Positions 1 to 10,347 of a stretch of 64,000 nucleotides of DNA are shown piece by piece. Position 1 is the first letter of the stretch; every line of letters begins with the position of its first letter. Both the position numbers and the translations under genes were made by a program. This DNA comes from Vandiemenella viatica (lineage: Eukaryota > Arthropoda > Insecta > Orthoptera > Morabidae). The notes beneath the pieces are model-generated. The model saw only the letters and a program-made list of their open reading frames with translations. It was not told the DNA's origin and ran no database searches. The DNA lies in contig JARYHS010008074.1 in the NCBI GenBank assembly GCA_031002005.1, positions 346,666,932-346,730,931 on the forward strand, read 5' to 3'.

Positions 1-309
1 AAAGTGCAAGGACAACATGGAAATTGGGAAACGCCTGTTTTCATGAATTTTGTTGTCTCCCGCACGCACAAGATCGTCGTAGATTACGGATGGCCGGCCC
101 CAGTGCGGTTCATTGTGCACATTCTCCCGACCTTCCTTGAATAATCTTACCCACTTACGAAGGTTACCTTCATCCATTACATTGGGGCCATACACTTGAC
201 AGATATGGTGATGAATTTCCACCGGTGTCACATTTCTTGCTGACAAGAATCTGATGACTGACCTTATTTCACATTCAGCGGGATTCTGGATCGTCTTAAT
301 CACTTCCAT
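1..309 (-). pseudogene. mariner/SETMAR-type transposase, N-terminal part (runs off window)
   Basis: The minus strand is open from an ATG at 307-309 to the window edge, 103 codons without a stop. The product has the paired helix-turn-helix layout of mariner-type transposases: an N-terminal HTH_48-like segment (IRSVIRFLSARNVTPVEIHH), a conserved KWVRLFKEGRENVHNE stretch, then a GRPS motif leading into the second helix-turn-helix. The family cuts and pastes DNA at TA dinucleotides using a DDD/DDE catalytic domain, which would lie beyond position 1. Whether the copy is intact is unknown, and the terminal repeat of the element was not delimited. A host gene with a domesticated HTH is less likely given the TE-rich surroundings. 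Confidence 0.75.
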
Positions 310-454
310 CGCTCACCACGAAGTGTAAACTCCGTTGACTTGGCAATAACTCCATCTACGCGTGCTCATAGGATGCCAGAATAGTGTGCGCATGCGCTCA
401 ATTTCGTTCATGGGTGATTTAAGAGGATATCGCCGACCCGTTCTTACTTAAAAA

Positions 455-1378
455 ATACCCTTCGTATGTCACTTTGCTGCCACAACTACATAGCATAAAT
501 CATTGGTGTTTGTGTGTGGTAATGTCTCCTATTGTGTACTATGGTGGTTAAATTTTAGTACCTATGGAGGTGTGGGAGATATGATGGTTGAAAGTGGTCG
601 ACCTGCACCACTTTCATATTTCTACTATAGACGTATGTGTCATGGTGTATCACTTTTCAGCCAAAAACTATCTAGCACAGATCACTGGTGTATGTGTGTG
701 TGTGTGTGTGTGTGGTAGTAGCACAGAGTCACCCATCAATCACAACGTTGGCTGAATTTTGGTAAATGTGAGAGTGTGGGAGATATGGTGGTTGAAAGTG
801 GCTGATCAAGGATATTTTCGTATTTCGACCAAAGACATGTGTCTCCATATATGTCACTTTGCTGACACAACTACAGAGCGTAGATCATTGGTGTTTGTGT
901 GTGGTAGTGTTATCACGTCTCCTATCGTGTACTATGGTGGTTAGATGTCGGTACCTATGGAGGTGTGGGAGATATGGTGGTTGCAAGTGGTCAACCTGCG
1001 CCACTTTCATATTTCTCCCAAAGATGTATGTGTCATGGTGTATCACTTTCCAGCCAAAACTATCTAGCGCAGATCACTGTGTTTGTATGTGGTAGTAGCA
1101 GAGAGTCACCCGTCGATCACAACATTAGCCAAATTTTGGTAACTGTGGGAGTGTGGGAGATATGGTGGTTGAAAGTGGTCGATCAAGGGTATTTTCGTAT
1201 TTCGAGCAAAGAAATGTGTGTCCGTATATTTTACTTTGCTGCCTGAACTACATAGCACAGATGACTGGCGTTTGTGTGTGGTAAGAGCATCAAGTCTCGT
1301 GCAATATGGTGGTTAGATGTCGGTAGCTATCAATCCAAATTCTTTTCAAACACAAACGAAGTCGTGGGCACCAGCTAG
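455..1378 (+). mobile_element. Helitron-like non-autonomous element with internal tandem repeats
   Basis: The right end reads gtcgtgggcaccagCTAG followed by T, the CTRR|T terminus expected of Helitrons. The last ~45 bp closely match the end of a second element at 46139-46183, which supports a shared mobile family. The body consists almost entirely of the tandem array described separately. There is no Rep/helicase coding, so it would depend on an autonomous partner. The left end near 455 is only the first visible repeat unit and was not proven. Confidence 0.6.
471..1330. repeat. ~190-bp tandem repeat arranged as ~380-bp dimers
   Basis: The motif ctttgctgcc-acaactacatag, followed by a gatcattgg-type stretch and a TG-rich run, starts at about 471, 655, 853, 1046 and 1231, giving spacings of 184-198 bp. 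Alternate units resemble each other more than neighbours do (for example gtgtactatggtggtta versus tcacccatcaatcacaac), giving a higher-order period of ~380 bp. Each unit contains a gtgtgggagatatggtggtt segment. Small ORFs across the array are by-products of the repeat. Confidence 0.85.
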
Positions 1379-1519
1379 TAAATAAATAAATCTTTTCTTG
1401 AATTACTGTGTTCACATAAATGTAGTTATTAATTGCAATGGAAATTTTTCTCCTTTGTCATTTTCCCTAGACCAACTACTTTTGCACTGCATGAGTTTTC
1501 ACTTTAAGATATTTAAGTT

Positions 1520-2190
1520 GATGAGGTAAAAGCTTTATTACATCCTATAATGCCTTCCTCACTTACAATGAAAACCTGCCTCCCATATATAAAAACCAAA
1601 ACCTTCCTCCTACTTTATATCTGAAATCAAGTGATAGTTTATGGCCCATGGTCATCTCGTCCATGTGACATACTACTACTAATCCTTCTATCCTTAATAC
1701 TAATCCTTATATCCACTAAGGCTGCATGACAAAACAATGTCTTATACTTACATTACACTCTCTACAACTACCTCCCACCTTCCAATTATACCCAGCCTAT
1801 TCCATTTATCATATGAGTTACTGACTGCAAATAAATCTAGCTTCCTTTCTTTGCTTCTCCTTAAACTGAAGTATCTGTTACCAGTACCATGTGGTTTTCA
1901 TATTATCCCTCCAAACTTGATCAAGGGCCTAATCATGGTTTATTATCCTAATACTCTCACTTTTCTGGTATTTCCCCTCATCACTCTCTTCAACAGATGC
2001 AGAACTTTAATCTTCTCCTTACAGTCAACCTAATCTGTCTTGCTTAATTGAGTTTGAGTGATATGTCAAATATTTACAGGCCTTGCATAGAAAAGAAATT
2101 CTTCATCCAACTTATAATTATAAACCTTTTTCTATCTGTTTACCTAATAAGTTGGCTCTTTTTTGTCATTGATCTTAATTCAGTGTTGTC
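1520..2190 (-). mobile_element. CR1-like LINE fragment (decayed)
   Basis: Read on the minus strand, this aligns in order with the ORF2 3' half of the full-length copy at 33721-38928. Shared blocks include cccctcatcactctct, the ctgaaatc-agtg block followed by ggtcatggtcatc-like sequence, and the stretch ending aagttggctcttttttg. Numerous indels and stops make it non-functional. It ends near 2190. Confidence 0.65.
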
Positions 2191-3929
2191 CAATCCAACT
2201 CGATACTGTGGCAATCTTCATCTCCTTTTCCCAACATTTTAGGGTCAGCTACATTTTATGCGTTTTACTGTTGGCATGGTAAAATTTGGAGTAACGGTTT
2301 TATGGCTGCACGCCATTGCTGATGCCAAGCATTTTATACCAACTACCAGGTCGTACTAAGTAATCAGAAGGGAAGTGAAGTGTTGCCGTCTGTCTGTGAA
2401 ACTTGTAACTATGTTCAATGTGTGGTAATATATGTTTTGTTTTTGAAATGTTTTAATTTATGAGGTGGAGATTGAGGACCATTTCTCACCTTGATGGCTG
2501 CAAAAATACTGCTTAAAACTGCAGTCAGAATGACCAGTTCTGGGCTCAAGCCTGATTCATTATACTTCCCTGATCCAGTGTGCAGCGCCTCAGCATACAC
2601 TGGCGGGTGACTCAATATTCTGTCAATATCCCATGGCAATTGCTCACACACTTTTTCTTGTTTTAGTCATATTTTTATATTATTAAATTGTTTTATTATG
2701 TCGTTTGCAAAGAACAAAAGTTTTTACTATCTTAGATAATGTAATGGAGCAATGAATACTGCAAAATTAGTAATGTATAGTGGCGATGATATTGACTAAT
2801 CAAGTAAATCAAAAAATGGAGAAATACTTGAGAAAAAACTTTCCCAACTTTTTAAAAATAGATTAACAGGGTAAAAAGAAACATTTTAACATTCTTGTTA
2901 AAGTAGGAATTTTATTATAGATGCTATGCATTTTAGTTAAAACATTATGTGTGGAGGAAACAAAGCAAACATAGAGTTGTATTCCAGAAATAGAACTACC
3001 AGTAAAGATTAACATTTCAATCGGAAAACCATTTACTTTTAGTTTAAATTAATAATGAAAAAAAGACTGAAAATTGCATATTTTATGTTCAGAAAGATTT
3101 TTATATAAAGCGGGCATTTTGAAAGTGTTTCATATTTCTTTAAAAAGAACAGTTAAAATGGAATAGAAGATATACAAGAAAACCATAGGAGACCAGAATT
3201 ATTGATCAAATAACGAGTTGTTAATGGGATGATATTTTTAGAAAGTAATTATGTGGTTTGGATATTGAAGGAAAACAATGTTACTTTGAAATGGATTTGC
3301 AAGAAAAGTGCTTGATAATTCTGGAATCTGACAGCATATATATTTTTATTAAAAAAAATAGGTCTATGTTTTGTATTCATTTCTAAAAGATAGGAATAGT
3401 TTTAAAAAATCTGAATAGTGTGGTGTAATATTCAATATTAGGATAATGGCAGGATCCAGTGCATAGCCTGAAAAATGCAGTTTGAAAGTGGTTTGAACAG
3501 AATAATGGATTGGCCAAGGGAGGTCATATGCGAGGTTTCTACAGAAGAGAATTTGGAGCTAAACCATCAAGCTTGTGCAGGAAGACAGCGGGCAGTGAAG
3601 TTATGTCCATTGGCCAGCTGTTTCATTTATTTTGTGTGGTAACAGCAAGGAAATGATAGTACTCAGTGAGTTTTGGGGTTGTGAGATATTAATAATCTGA
3701 ATTAGATAAAGGTGGATGTGAACATTGATTTGAAGACATTTGTCAGAGAATGTTTTACATTTCAAAAGTTACCTTTTAATTTTTAGAGTAGCTTTTGTCA
3801 AACTTAAATGTAAATGTGTGATGTCTAAGGAATGACTGAATTGTTTCTTCAAAAGGTAACCTTACAATCTTCATACAAGAGGCAAATTATTTCACACTAC
3901 TGATTGTTTAATCTAATTTATCTGTTATG
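2191..3929. other. AT-rich sequence, no gene recognised
   Basis: Mostly AT-rich unique-looking DNA. The only coding-like stretch is on the minus strand at about 2489-2655, listed separately. No terminal repeats or protein similarity to known families were seen elsewhere. Confidence 0.5.
2489..2655 (-). CDS. candidate exon, unrecognised product
   Basis: On the minus strand about 55 codons stay open and end at AAG|GTGAGA, a good 5' splice-site match. The peptide begins roughly KVCEQLPWDIDRILSHPPVY and ends in a hydrophobic stretch, SPELVILTAVLSSIFAAIK. The upstream side (higher coordinates) has AG dinucleotides but a poor pyrimidine tract, so the acceptor is weak. It lies on the same strand as the synaptotagmin-like gene but does not resemble a C2 domain. 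It could be a chance ORF or part of an unrecognised repeat. Confidence 0.25.
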
Positions 3930-4165
3930 AAGCACACTCTCTGGAGGCAATTTCCCTATGTGCCTATTCTTTCCCTTTCCTGTACCTACCTACTATTATT
4001 CTCTGCAAATTTCAATTTTAGATTCTTTCAGTGTTTTTGGTAATTTATTCAGGATAACTGTTGGTAACTTATCCCAATCCCTAACACCCTTACCACCAAA
4101 AGAAAATCTTCCCACACCCTTGAGCCTGAAATTGAGTATCATGTTGTTGTCAAGCACTTTTGACT
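3930..4165 (-). mobile_element. CR1-like LINE 3'-end fragment
   Basis: A 5'-truncated copy of the CR1-like LINE. It starts with the ctctggaggcaatttcccta terminus and runs through the block around tcccaatccctaacaccctt and the aaaatcttcccacacccttg block that also occur at 33760-33960. About 235 bp, breaking off just upstream of LTR element A. Confidence 0.8.
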
Positions 4166-4352
4166 GATATCAGAGTTTAATTTAAACATTTTAGAAAAGT
4201 AAATGCACTGAACTTCAATATCAGAGACTTTGAATTATTTGCAAACCCTTCAGTAGTGCTGATAGCTATATATAAGAGTAATCTGTCTGTGTATGCGATT
4301 ATAACTCCATTACCCACAACTATTACCCCATGGAGGTTATATGGTACGGTAT

Positions 4353-5070
4353 TGTAACATAACCGTTGAATGTTACGGATATATTTTGAGTTGAGAGTGT
4401 GATCGGAGAGATATATCTTTGGCGTTGCGCGATCGCCTAGCACTCAGTGGGAGAGTCGGTGATTGTCGACAGTGGAGTACGGAACAAACGGCGGGAGCTG
4501 ACCGGCTAAGGCCGCGTGCGTGTGTGCCGCGTATGTGTTGTACTGCCGCTGAATGTATGTTCCGTAGTAAAGGACACGGTGTGATGTGAGCTGAGGTATA
4601 TGTCAAACTGTGAAAGTTGTTCTGCGAGACGTGAGTGAATATAAACTGTGTTTCGTAATCTGCTACAGGCTTGTACCACGGCGATTGTTTGTTAAGTAAT
4701 TGCGGGACTTGTACTCACTGTTCATTCAGCTTTAACTGTACTTGAATCTGCAACTTTTCGGTGATGAAGGAGATTAGTTTTATTGTCTGGTGGCTTGCTT
4801 TTGGACTATGTAGTTTCAGAAGAATAAATCTGTGAAAACTAGCATGTGTGTGTATTTCTCAGTAGGATTACTTATCTTCTGTGACTGTAATTAAAGTAGC
4901 TGAACCAATTAGTAAAGCTTACCGACTGGCAACCGCACGGCAAACGAACCTTTAATTAAAAAGTAATAACTAGTCGAGGAAAGCTTTGAACATAGTGTTA
5001 AGAAGTGTAGCTGCACAATTGCTACAACGAACTTTAAGTAACACACACATATCCCAATTACTGTGTTACA
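4353..5070 (+). repeat. 5' LTR of element A
   Basis: 718 bp, beginning tgtaacataacc and ending ctgtgttaca. A TATA-like gaatataaactg lies at about 4635-4646. Its partner is 15084-15800. Small ORFs inside either LTR are not genes. Confidence 0.9.
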
Positions 5071-5088
5071 TGGCTCAACGTGTCAGGA
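5071..5088 (+). other. primer-binding site of element A
   Basis: TGGCTCAACGTGTCAGG lies immediately after the 5' LTR. The leading TGG is complementary to the CCA end of a tRNA. The tRNA species was not identified. Confidence 0.6.
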
Positions 5089-6063
5089 TGTGGTGCAATT
5101 AAAACTGTTAATTACGGACAGTGATTAATATAAAAACGTGCTGGAAATAATAAGCAGTGAGTTGTGCGGGACGACAACAATCAACGGCGGTGCGGTTACT
5201 TCGAAGTGGCGAGCGGACGACAATGCAGTAAACGACTGGTCCCGAGCGTTCACGAGCGGAACTGAGCGAGGCAGTCTGACTAGAAGCATCACCCGAGCAA
5301 CAACAACAACTCGACACCGGGACGACGCAGTACTTCGGAGCGAAGCGATAGCTCAACAACGCGGGCACGCAGCGGCGGCAGCGCGGTCAGCAACTGAGAT
5401 TCCCCGAAAGGGAAGTGCGAACAAATTTATTTAATCAAAGAAAGACACAAACTGACATTAAAATAATAAGGAAAAATACTGTTTCAATTGGAATCCCATT
5501 TCCACGGTAGTAATTATTTCTTTTGCATTAATGAATCTTCAAATGAGCCACGGACTATGCGGATTGCAAATTTTATGCTTGCAAGCATAATTTTATTCTG
5601 ATTTGGGTCAAGTTATGTCAGTTTCTGTTACCGAATTTATTTGTAGATTTTTGTTGATTTCAAAGAAGCATACATTGAGTAGAATTAATAAATGTCTTCT
5701 ATACAATTTCCTGTAGGTTTTGTCAGGGAGGTTTTTGATATTATATTTTATTTTCTCCACGGCTACGAGTGTTAAAGTTTATTTTACCATTTTGTGAAGA
5801 TAGGGGCATTATTTTACTTTGAGCTTATATGAAGTGGATCGTGCAATATTCAATTCGACTTGGAAAGATTTCTTTGTGCAATATTTTCTTTCAGATCCAG
5901 CAAACCTGCGTTTTCACCCAACGTTGTTTTATTCACGTGCAGTTCCTGCTAACCTGTGTTCTGGTTCAATGCTTTGTAGTTAGGAAGCTGTTTGTTTTAT
6001 ATGAACTGTAGCCTGGATTTTATGGTTGTTCAGTGTTTTCAGATTGATTATTAGTTGGTAAAG
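5089..6063 (+). other. 5' untranslated leader of element A
   Basis: A GC-richer stretch around 5150-5410 (many CG dinucleotides) is followed by AT-rich sequence up to the first ATG of the coding region at 6064. It contains open frames on both strands but nothing resembling a known protein. Confidence 0.5.
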
Positions 6064-7320
6064 ATGGAATCTGCGTTTGACTGTCCACAGTTTGAGGGCG
6101 TGGAAAGATTCTTAAGTAGCCTAGACTTTCTTAGAGGTCACATCAAAGTGGAGGATACAGATAAATACACGGCTATAATAAATGTTGTTAAGAGGGTGGT
6201 AGCAAGCTTTAAGGAGGAATGCAAAGTACATGTACAGCACAGTAAAGAGTTCAGGGATCCTGAAATTCTAAATAATATAGATTGGTATATAATTTCAGTA
6301 TGGTCAACGCTTGAAGAAGTTCGAGAAAACTTGGGTAGTTTTTGTGATAAAATATCCATGGTTTCAGTAGATTCTGCTATTGATTATATCAAGGGGGCTA
6401 TACCCGATGTTGGTTACAGAGTAAAATACCTTGAATATAAGTTTAGTTGGGTGCGAAGGGTGAAATTCGAAGATGATGTTTGTAGTTATATTGGAGGATT
6501 ATTCAATGCTGATTGTGAGGTAGATTCAAAGTCATCTGAGCCTGTTAAGGAGCAGGTTGTGGATGATGAGTGTATGAGAAGCGTAGAGAATAATGAAAAT
6601 TTGGAATAGGACTTGTCAATTGGGAGTAAGGATTTTAGTAATCTCATGGTAACTGCAACTGGTAAAGGGAAAGCAGTTAGTATATCGCAGGAGGAGGTCA
6701 AGCAATGTAGGGAAATGTTCAGCGCCTTGAAAGAAGATAGTGTAAACGTGGACCAGAATTCATATCAGCAAGGTGATTTGGTTTTATTGGAAGTGAATTC
6801 CGAACTTTATAGTACTAATGGAGACATTCAAAGTACCAGTTTTCGTATGAGGGACCTTTTAGAATAGTATGTGAGCATGAAATGTCTGGTTACGTATTAG
6901 CGTTCCCTGTGAGCGGCAAAATTAAAGGTGTTTACCCAGAGGATTCCTTAATGCCATTTGAACCAGAAATGATAGAAGATTTGATGACAGATTGTGAAGA
7001 AGTGATAGAAGATTTCGATCAAGAGATTGATAATCAAACGTGTATATCGGCGAAAGAAGAGAGTTCAATTTCACATGTTGATATGGACTATGATAAGAAG
7101 AAAGAAGAGGAAGAACTAAGCGACGAAGAATTGCATGAAGAAGTTTGGCGAGAAGAAAACTCAGAAGAACCTGTGACAAAATATAAAATTACTAGGGAAG
7201 AAACAGAAGAATCATAGGCTAAAGAACCGGGTAACAGTCTGAAAACATTTGGTGACAGTCTCGACGCATTTAGAGCGGAGATGAAACGGGCGTTTGCAGA
7301 ATTTGAGTATAACATGAGAT
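6064..7320 (+). pseudogene. element A coding region, 5' part: unknown N-terminal domain plus integrase-tail-like segment
   Basis: The frame opens at ATG 6064 and runs to a TAG at 6607-6609, continues in the same frame to a second TAG at 6865-6867, then shifts frame and runs from about 6874 to a TAG at 7215-7217, after which it stays open to the insertion point at 7320. The first ~180 residues are helical, without a recognised domain (plausibly gag-like by position). Around 6760-6960 the translation reads YQQGDLVLLEV, then SFRMRDLLE, then after the shift SGKIKGVYPEDSLMPF, resembling the GPY/F C-terminal module of gypsy integrases. A long acidic tail rich in Glu follows. The role of the N-terminal part is not established. 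Confidence 0.55.
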
Positions 7321-7694
7321 TGTAGCATAGCCATATGATAGAGGCTGCTTCCAAAGTCGGTGGCCCGGGAGATCGAGAACCAGCTGTGCTATTTGGAATA
7401 TGGCTGAGTGGATGTTAAATTTTCCGCTGGTCCATGGGAGTACCGTGGAAGACCCCAGAGTGCATGCCGGCTACCGGCAGTCAATTAGAAACACCTGCGA
7501 ACCCAACATGTGACACCGGCTAGTCTTCCTGGGGCAGCCGAGCTCATCGGGCACGCCACCCATGTGCAAGTTTTTCTCGAACTCCTTTTTTTTTTAAGTT
7601 GAACTATTTTCGGTTAGAGTTGTGAAAATGCGAGTGTGATTTATAAAGGATTGTTCATGGTAACTGAGGATTCTGCAACCTTTGGGTACATATA

Positions 7695-9748
7695 TAGGGG
7701 AAAGTCGGATAAAACTGGGTAGGTGGACAAACAGGGATTCAGGTTTTATAGCTTGAGATGTGGTGATATGTAGCGAAAACTTCTATAACTAGTTCCAAGT
7801 GAGCGCCATGACAGCATGCAGTGAGCAGAAGTCGTGTAAACCAATCCATTTCGCAGTGGTCATTTTTTGTTTCACCTGAAAAGGTTAACAATCCGGCGTC
7901 TGCAATACTACGTTACCAATCATAAATACATAAGGTTTGGTAAGTACAACGTATGATAGCTCATTATTTACTTGTTATTTTGACGTTTTATCTTTGAGTC
8001 TATGAGTTGTCTGAATAATGCTAGAATAGCAATACTTCAAAATGGCGTGGTCGGACAAAACCGGGATGCGGGTCGTCGGACATAAGTGGGAAGTTCCCGG
8101 TTTTGGACAACTGATTTTCTTGCGTGATTGAAAAGGAATTTACTTTTTTTAGTTATTGTTTGAAGATATATAAATATTTTAAAACTATACAAAAAGTGTT
8201 ATTTAAATTATTATATAGAAAACGTTTTTTTTTTAATTATTTACATTCAAAATCAAGCCTTTTTTTTTTTTAAAAAAAAAAAGTTAATAAATTATTGAGT
8301 TGGCCTTAGATTAATTTATTCGCTGGATTAACCTGTTGTTTATTTCATTGCTGTTTTTAAATGTTTAATTTTCTGTGTATCCAATTATTTGTACTTCATA
8401 AACTACAAGCAATTTGATCAATGCTGCTAGAGAAAACAACGTATCATCTTATGTTTTCCTCCTAATACGATTCACCGACTGCAGCCACTTGATGTGTCTC
8501 TTATGGCTCCTCTTAGTGCTTATTATGAGCAGGAAGTAAGAAAGTGACTTATCAATCATCTGGTCGTGCTGTTTCAATCTACCAAACTGGGAAGTTGTTT
8601 AGATCTGCATATTTAAGGGCAGCAGTTGCACAAAACTGTTATAAAAGGGTTTGAAAAGACTGATATCTACCCGATTAACAGTGACATATTCCCAGACCAT
8701 CTCTTTGCTTCCGCTGAGACAACCACGAGACTCCTGGAAGTGGAAGAGAACCCTTTAGCTGAACCTCAAACATTGCCTGGACAACAACGTGATCCTGATG
8801 GAGACCTTCCTGAAGAAATCTATAAACCTCAGCGTGAGAAAAAGAATGGGTCTGTAGAGAAACAGTCAACACTGACATCAAAGGCTCCACTCCCTGTACA
8901 ACCTTCTATGTCTTCTCAAGATCTGGGCCAAGATATGAAGCGTCCGTTTGCAGTCTCGCCGCAGGATATAAAGCCTATTCCAGTACAAACCGGCCCTAGG
9001 GCCATCAGGAAATCCGACAAAAGGCGAGAGAAAAGATCTATCATTACTTCATCCCCTTACAAAATTAGACTCGAACTAGAAGATAAAGAAAAGAGAGAGT
9101 TAGCCATGAAGCGAAGTCTTTTCAAGAAGACAGAAAAAAACTAAAAAAAAGTGTTGTGGAAAAGAAGAAGCCAAAGAAAAAAGAACTCTTAACATCAGAC
9201 GAGGATGAAAGTGATGAGGCATGCATCTTTTGCGGCTGTTTAAATGAACATTCGAAATCTAAGGAGAGTTGGATACAGTGCCTTCACTGCAAAGGGTGGG
9301 CGCATGAAGCATGCAGCAATACAGATGAACAAGACCAAACTTTCATTTGTGATTTTTGTGCCTAAAATGTTTAACCCTTAGAGAGTAACATTGAAATTTG
9401 ATGTAGCTTTGGTATAGTTTCAAATTGTGTAAGTATAATACGTCATATCTTGATAGTTTTCCTTTAATAAATAGTGTAATTAGAAACTTACAATATGCTT
9501 TTTTTATTACTCTTTGCAGTTCCCGGTTTTGTCCAACCACGTCGGGCAAAACCTGGACATTGCACACTTCTAAAAAAATGTGTTTTTATGATCTCTATTG
9601 CTATTGTTCACGACTGGTTTATTATTTATTTTTTTCTCCCAAGGAATCAGTTTATCGTTTTAACACAAATTTTGACTATTTTGTTCACAAGATGAATATT
9701 ATAAGGAAAAGACCCGTTAGGATCCCGATTTTGTCCGACTTTCCCCTA
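7695..9748 (+). mobile_element. pogo/Tigger-like DNA transposon, internally deleted
   Basis: Terminal inverted repeats taggggaaagtcgga...tccgactttccccta are flanked by TA on both sides, matching the TA target preference of pogo/Tc1-mariner elements. The uninterrupted 3' LTR of element B gives the empty-site structure. The ~2.05-kb interior keeps only the C-terminal part of a transposase, and the DNA-binding and most of the catalytic region are gone. Confidence 0.85.
8467..9365 (+). pseudogene. pogo/Tigger-type transposase C-terminus with PHD finger (decayed)
   Basis: Near 8470 the translation gives HRLQPLDVSLMAPL, the block that follows the second catalytic Asp in DDE_1 (pogo/Tigger/jerky) transposases. 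A stop at about 8545 and frameshifts follow. The open stretch 8626-9144 continues the domain (KGFEKTDIYPINSDIFPDHL) into a Lys-rich, low-complexity tail. After another frameshift, 9156-9362 encodes a C4HC3 PHD-type zinc finger: ACIFCGC...CLHCKGWAHEAC...FICDFC. PHD fingers read histone tails. Fusion to a pogo-type transposase would suit chromatin-directed targeting, but that is inference. This copy cannot make an active transposase. Confidence 0.75.
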
Positions 9749-10002
9749 TATGTATATAGAAGTCTGATGAAATGTATGATGACAACTGGTGTGGGTAAGG
9801 ATTTAGAACTCCATTAAACTAACAAAAGTTAATTTTGTTACTTTTTTTCGTGATTCTTCTTGACACGGTAAAGGGTGTTAATAAGCTGAATCACTTGCGA
9901 CCGCGTCAGCAAAATTTGCTGCTTCAAACATTTTCGTAAAATGTACTAAATCCCAACATCCGCTAGCATTAGTGTTCTCTACCAAGAGAGAGAAATGCAA
10001 CA

Positions 10003-10020
10003 TGGCTACCTATGGACAGG
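10003..10020 (+). other. primer-binding site of element B
   Basis: TGGCTACCTATGGACAGG directly abuts the 5' LTR end at 10002. The cognate tRNA was not determined. Confidence 0.55.
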
Positions 10021-10347
10021 ACTCTCGCGACCTACGAATAAAGTGATTTATTAAGTAAACTGACAAGAAAAAAAGTTAAAACGGTACATCAACAAACTTG
10101 TGACGTGATAACAGTGCGCCAGAAGATCCAAAACCAAAGAAGACGAGGAGCAGAGATATTTTACGCAGCCGCAACAACAAAGGAAGATCCGGCAGCGATA
10201 ATTCGGGATAACAACTGATTGGAAGAGAATTGGAGGGCTCATAAGTGGCGCAGAACGTCGAAAGATAAGTGCAGTGCAGATAAAATTGAACAGTTAAAGG
10301 GAAAACCATTGTAGGCGATTTTTTTTCTTTTTTTAAAATTTTTCTCA

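Larger units (their letters stand above)
7321..10002 (+). repeat. 5' LTR of element B, split by a pogo-like transposon
   Basis: The LTR halves are 7321-7694 and 9749-10002. Together they match 12939-13582 in order: tgtagcatagccatatgata, ggtggcccgggaga, gcagccgagctcat, then gatgaaat-tatgatga and accaagagagagaaatgcaac. Confidence 0.9.

Noticed and set aside
503..1246. Several 60-98-codon open frames
   Set aside because: They overlap in different frames across a tandem repeat and repeat with its period; no protein features.
4177..4606. Minus-strand open frames at the 5' LTR of element A (and the counterpart at 14970-15389)
   Set aside because: They lie across or within LTR sequence, on the antisense strand, and are frames of a non-coding repeat.
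5108..5434. GC-rich open frames on both strands
   Set aside because: Located in the leader of element A; overlapping both strands with low-complexity composition and no domain.
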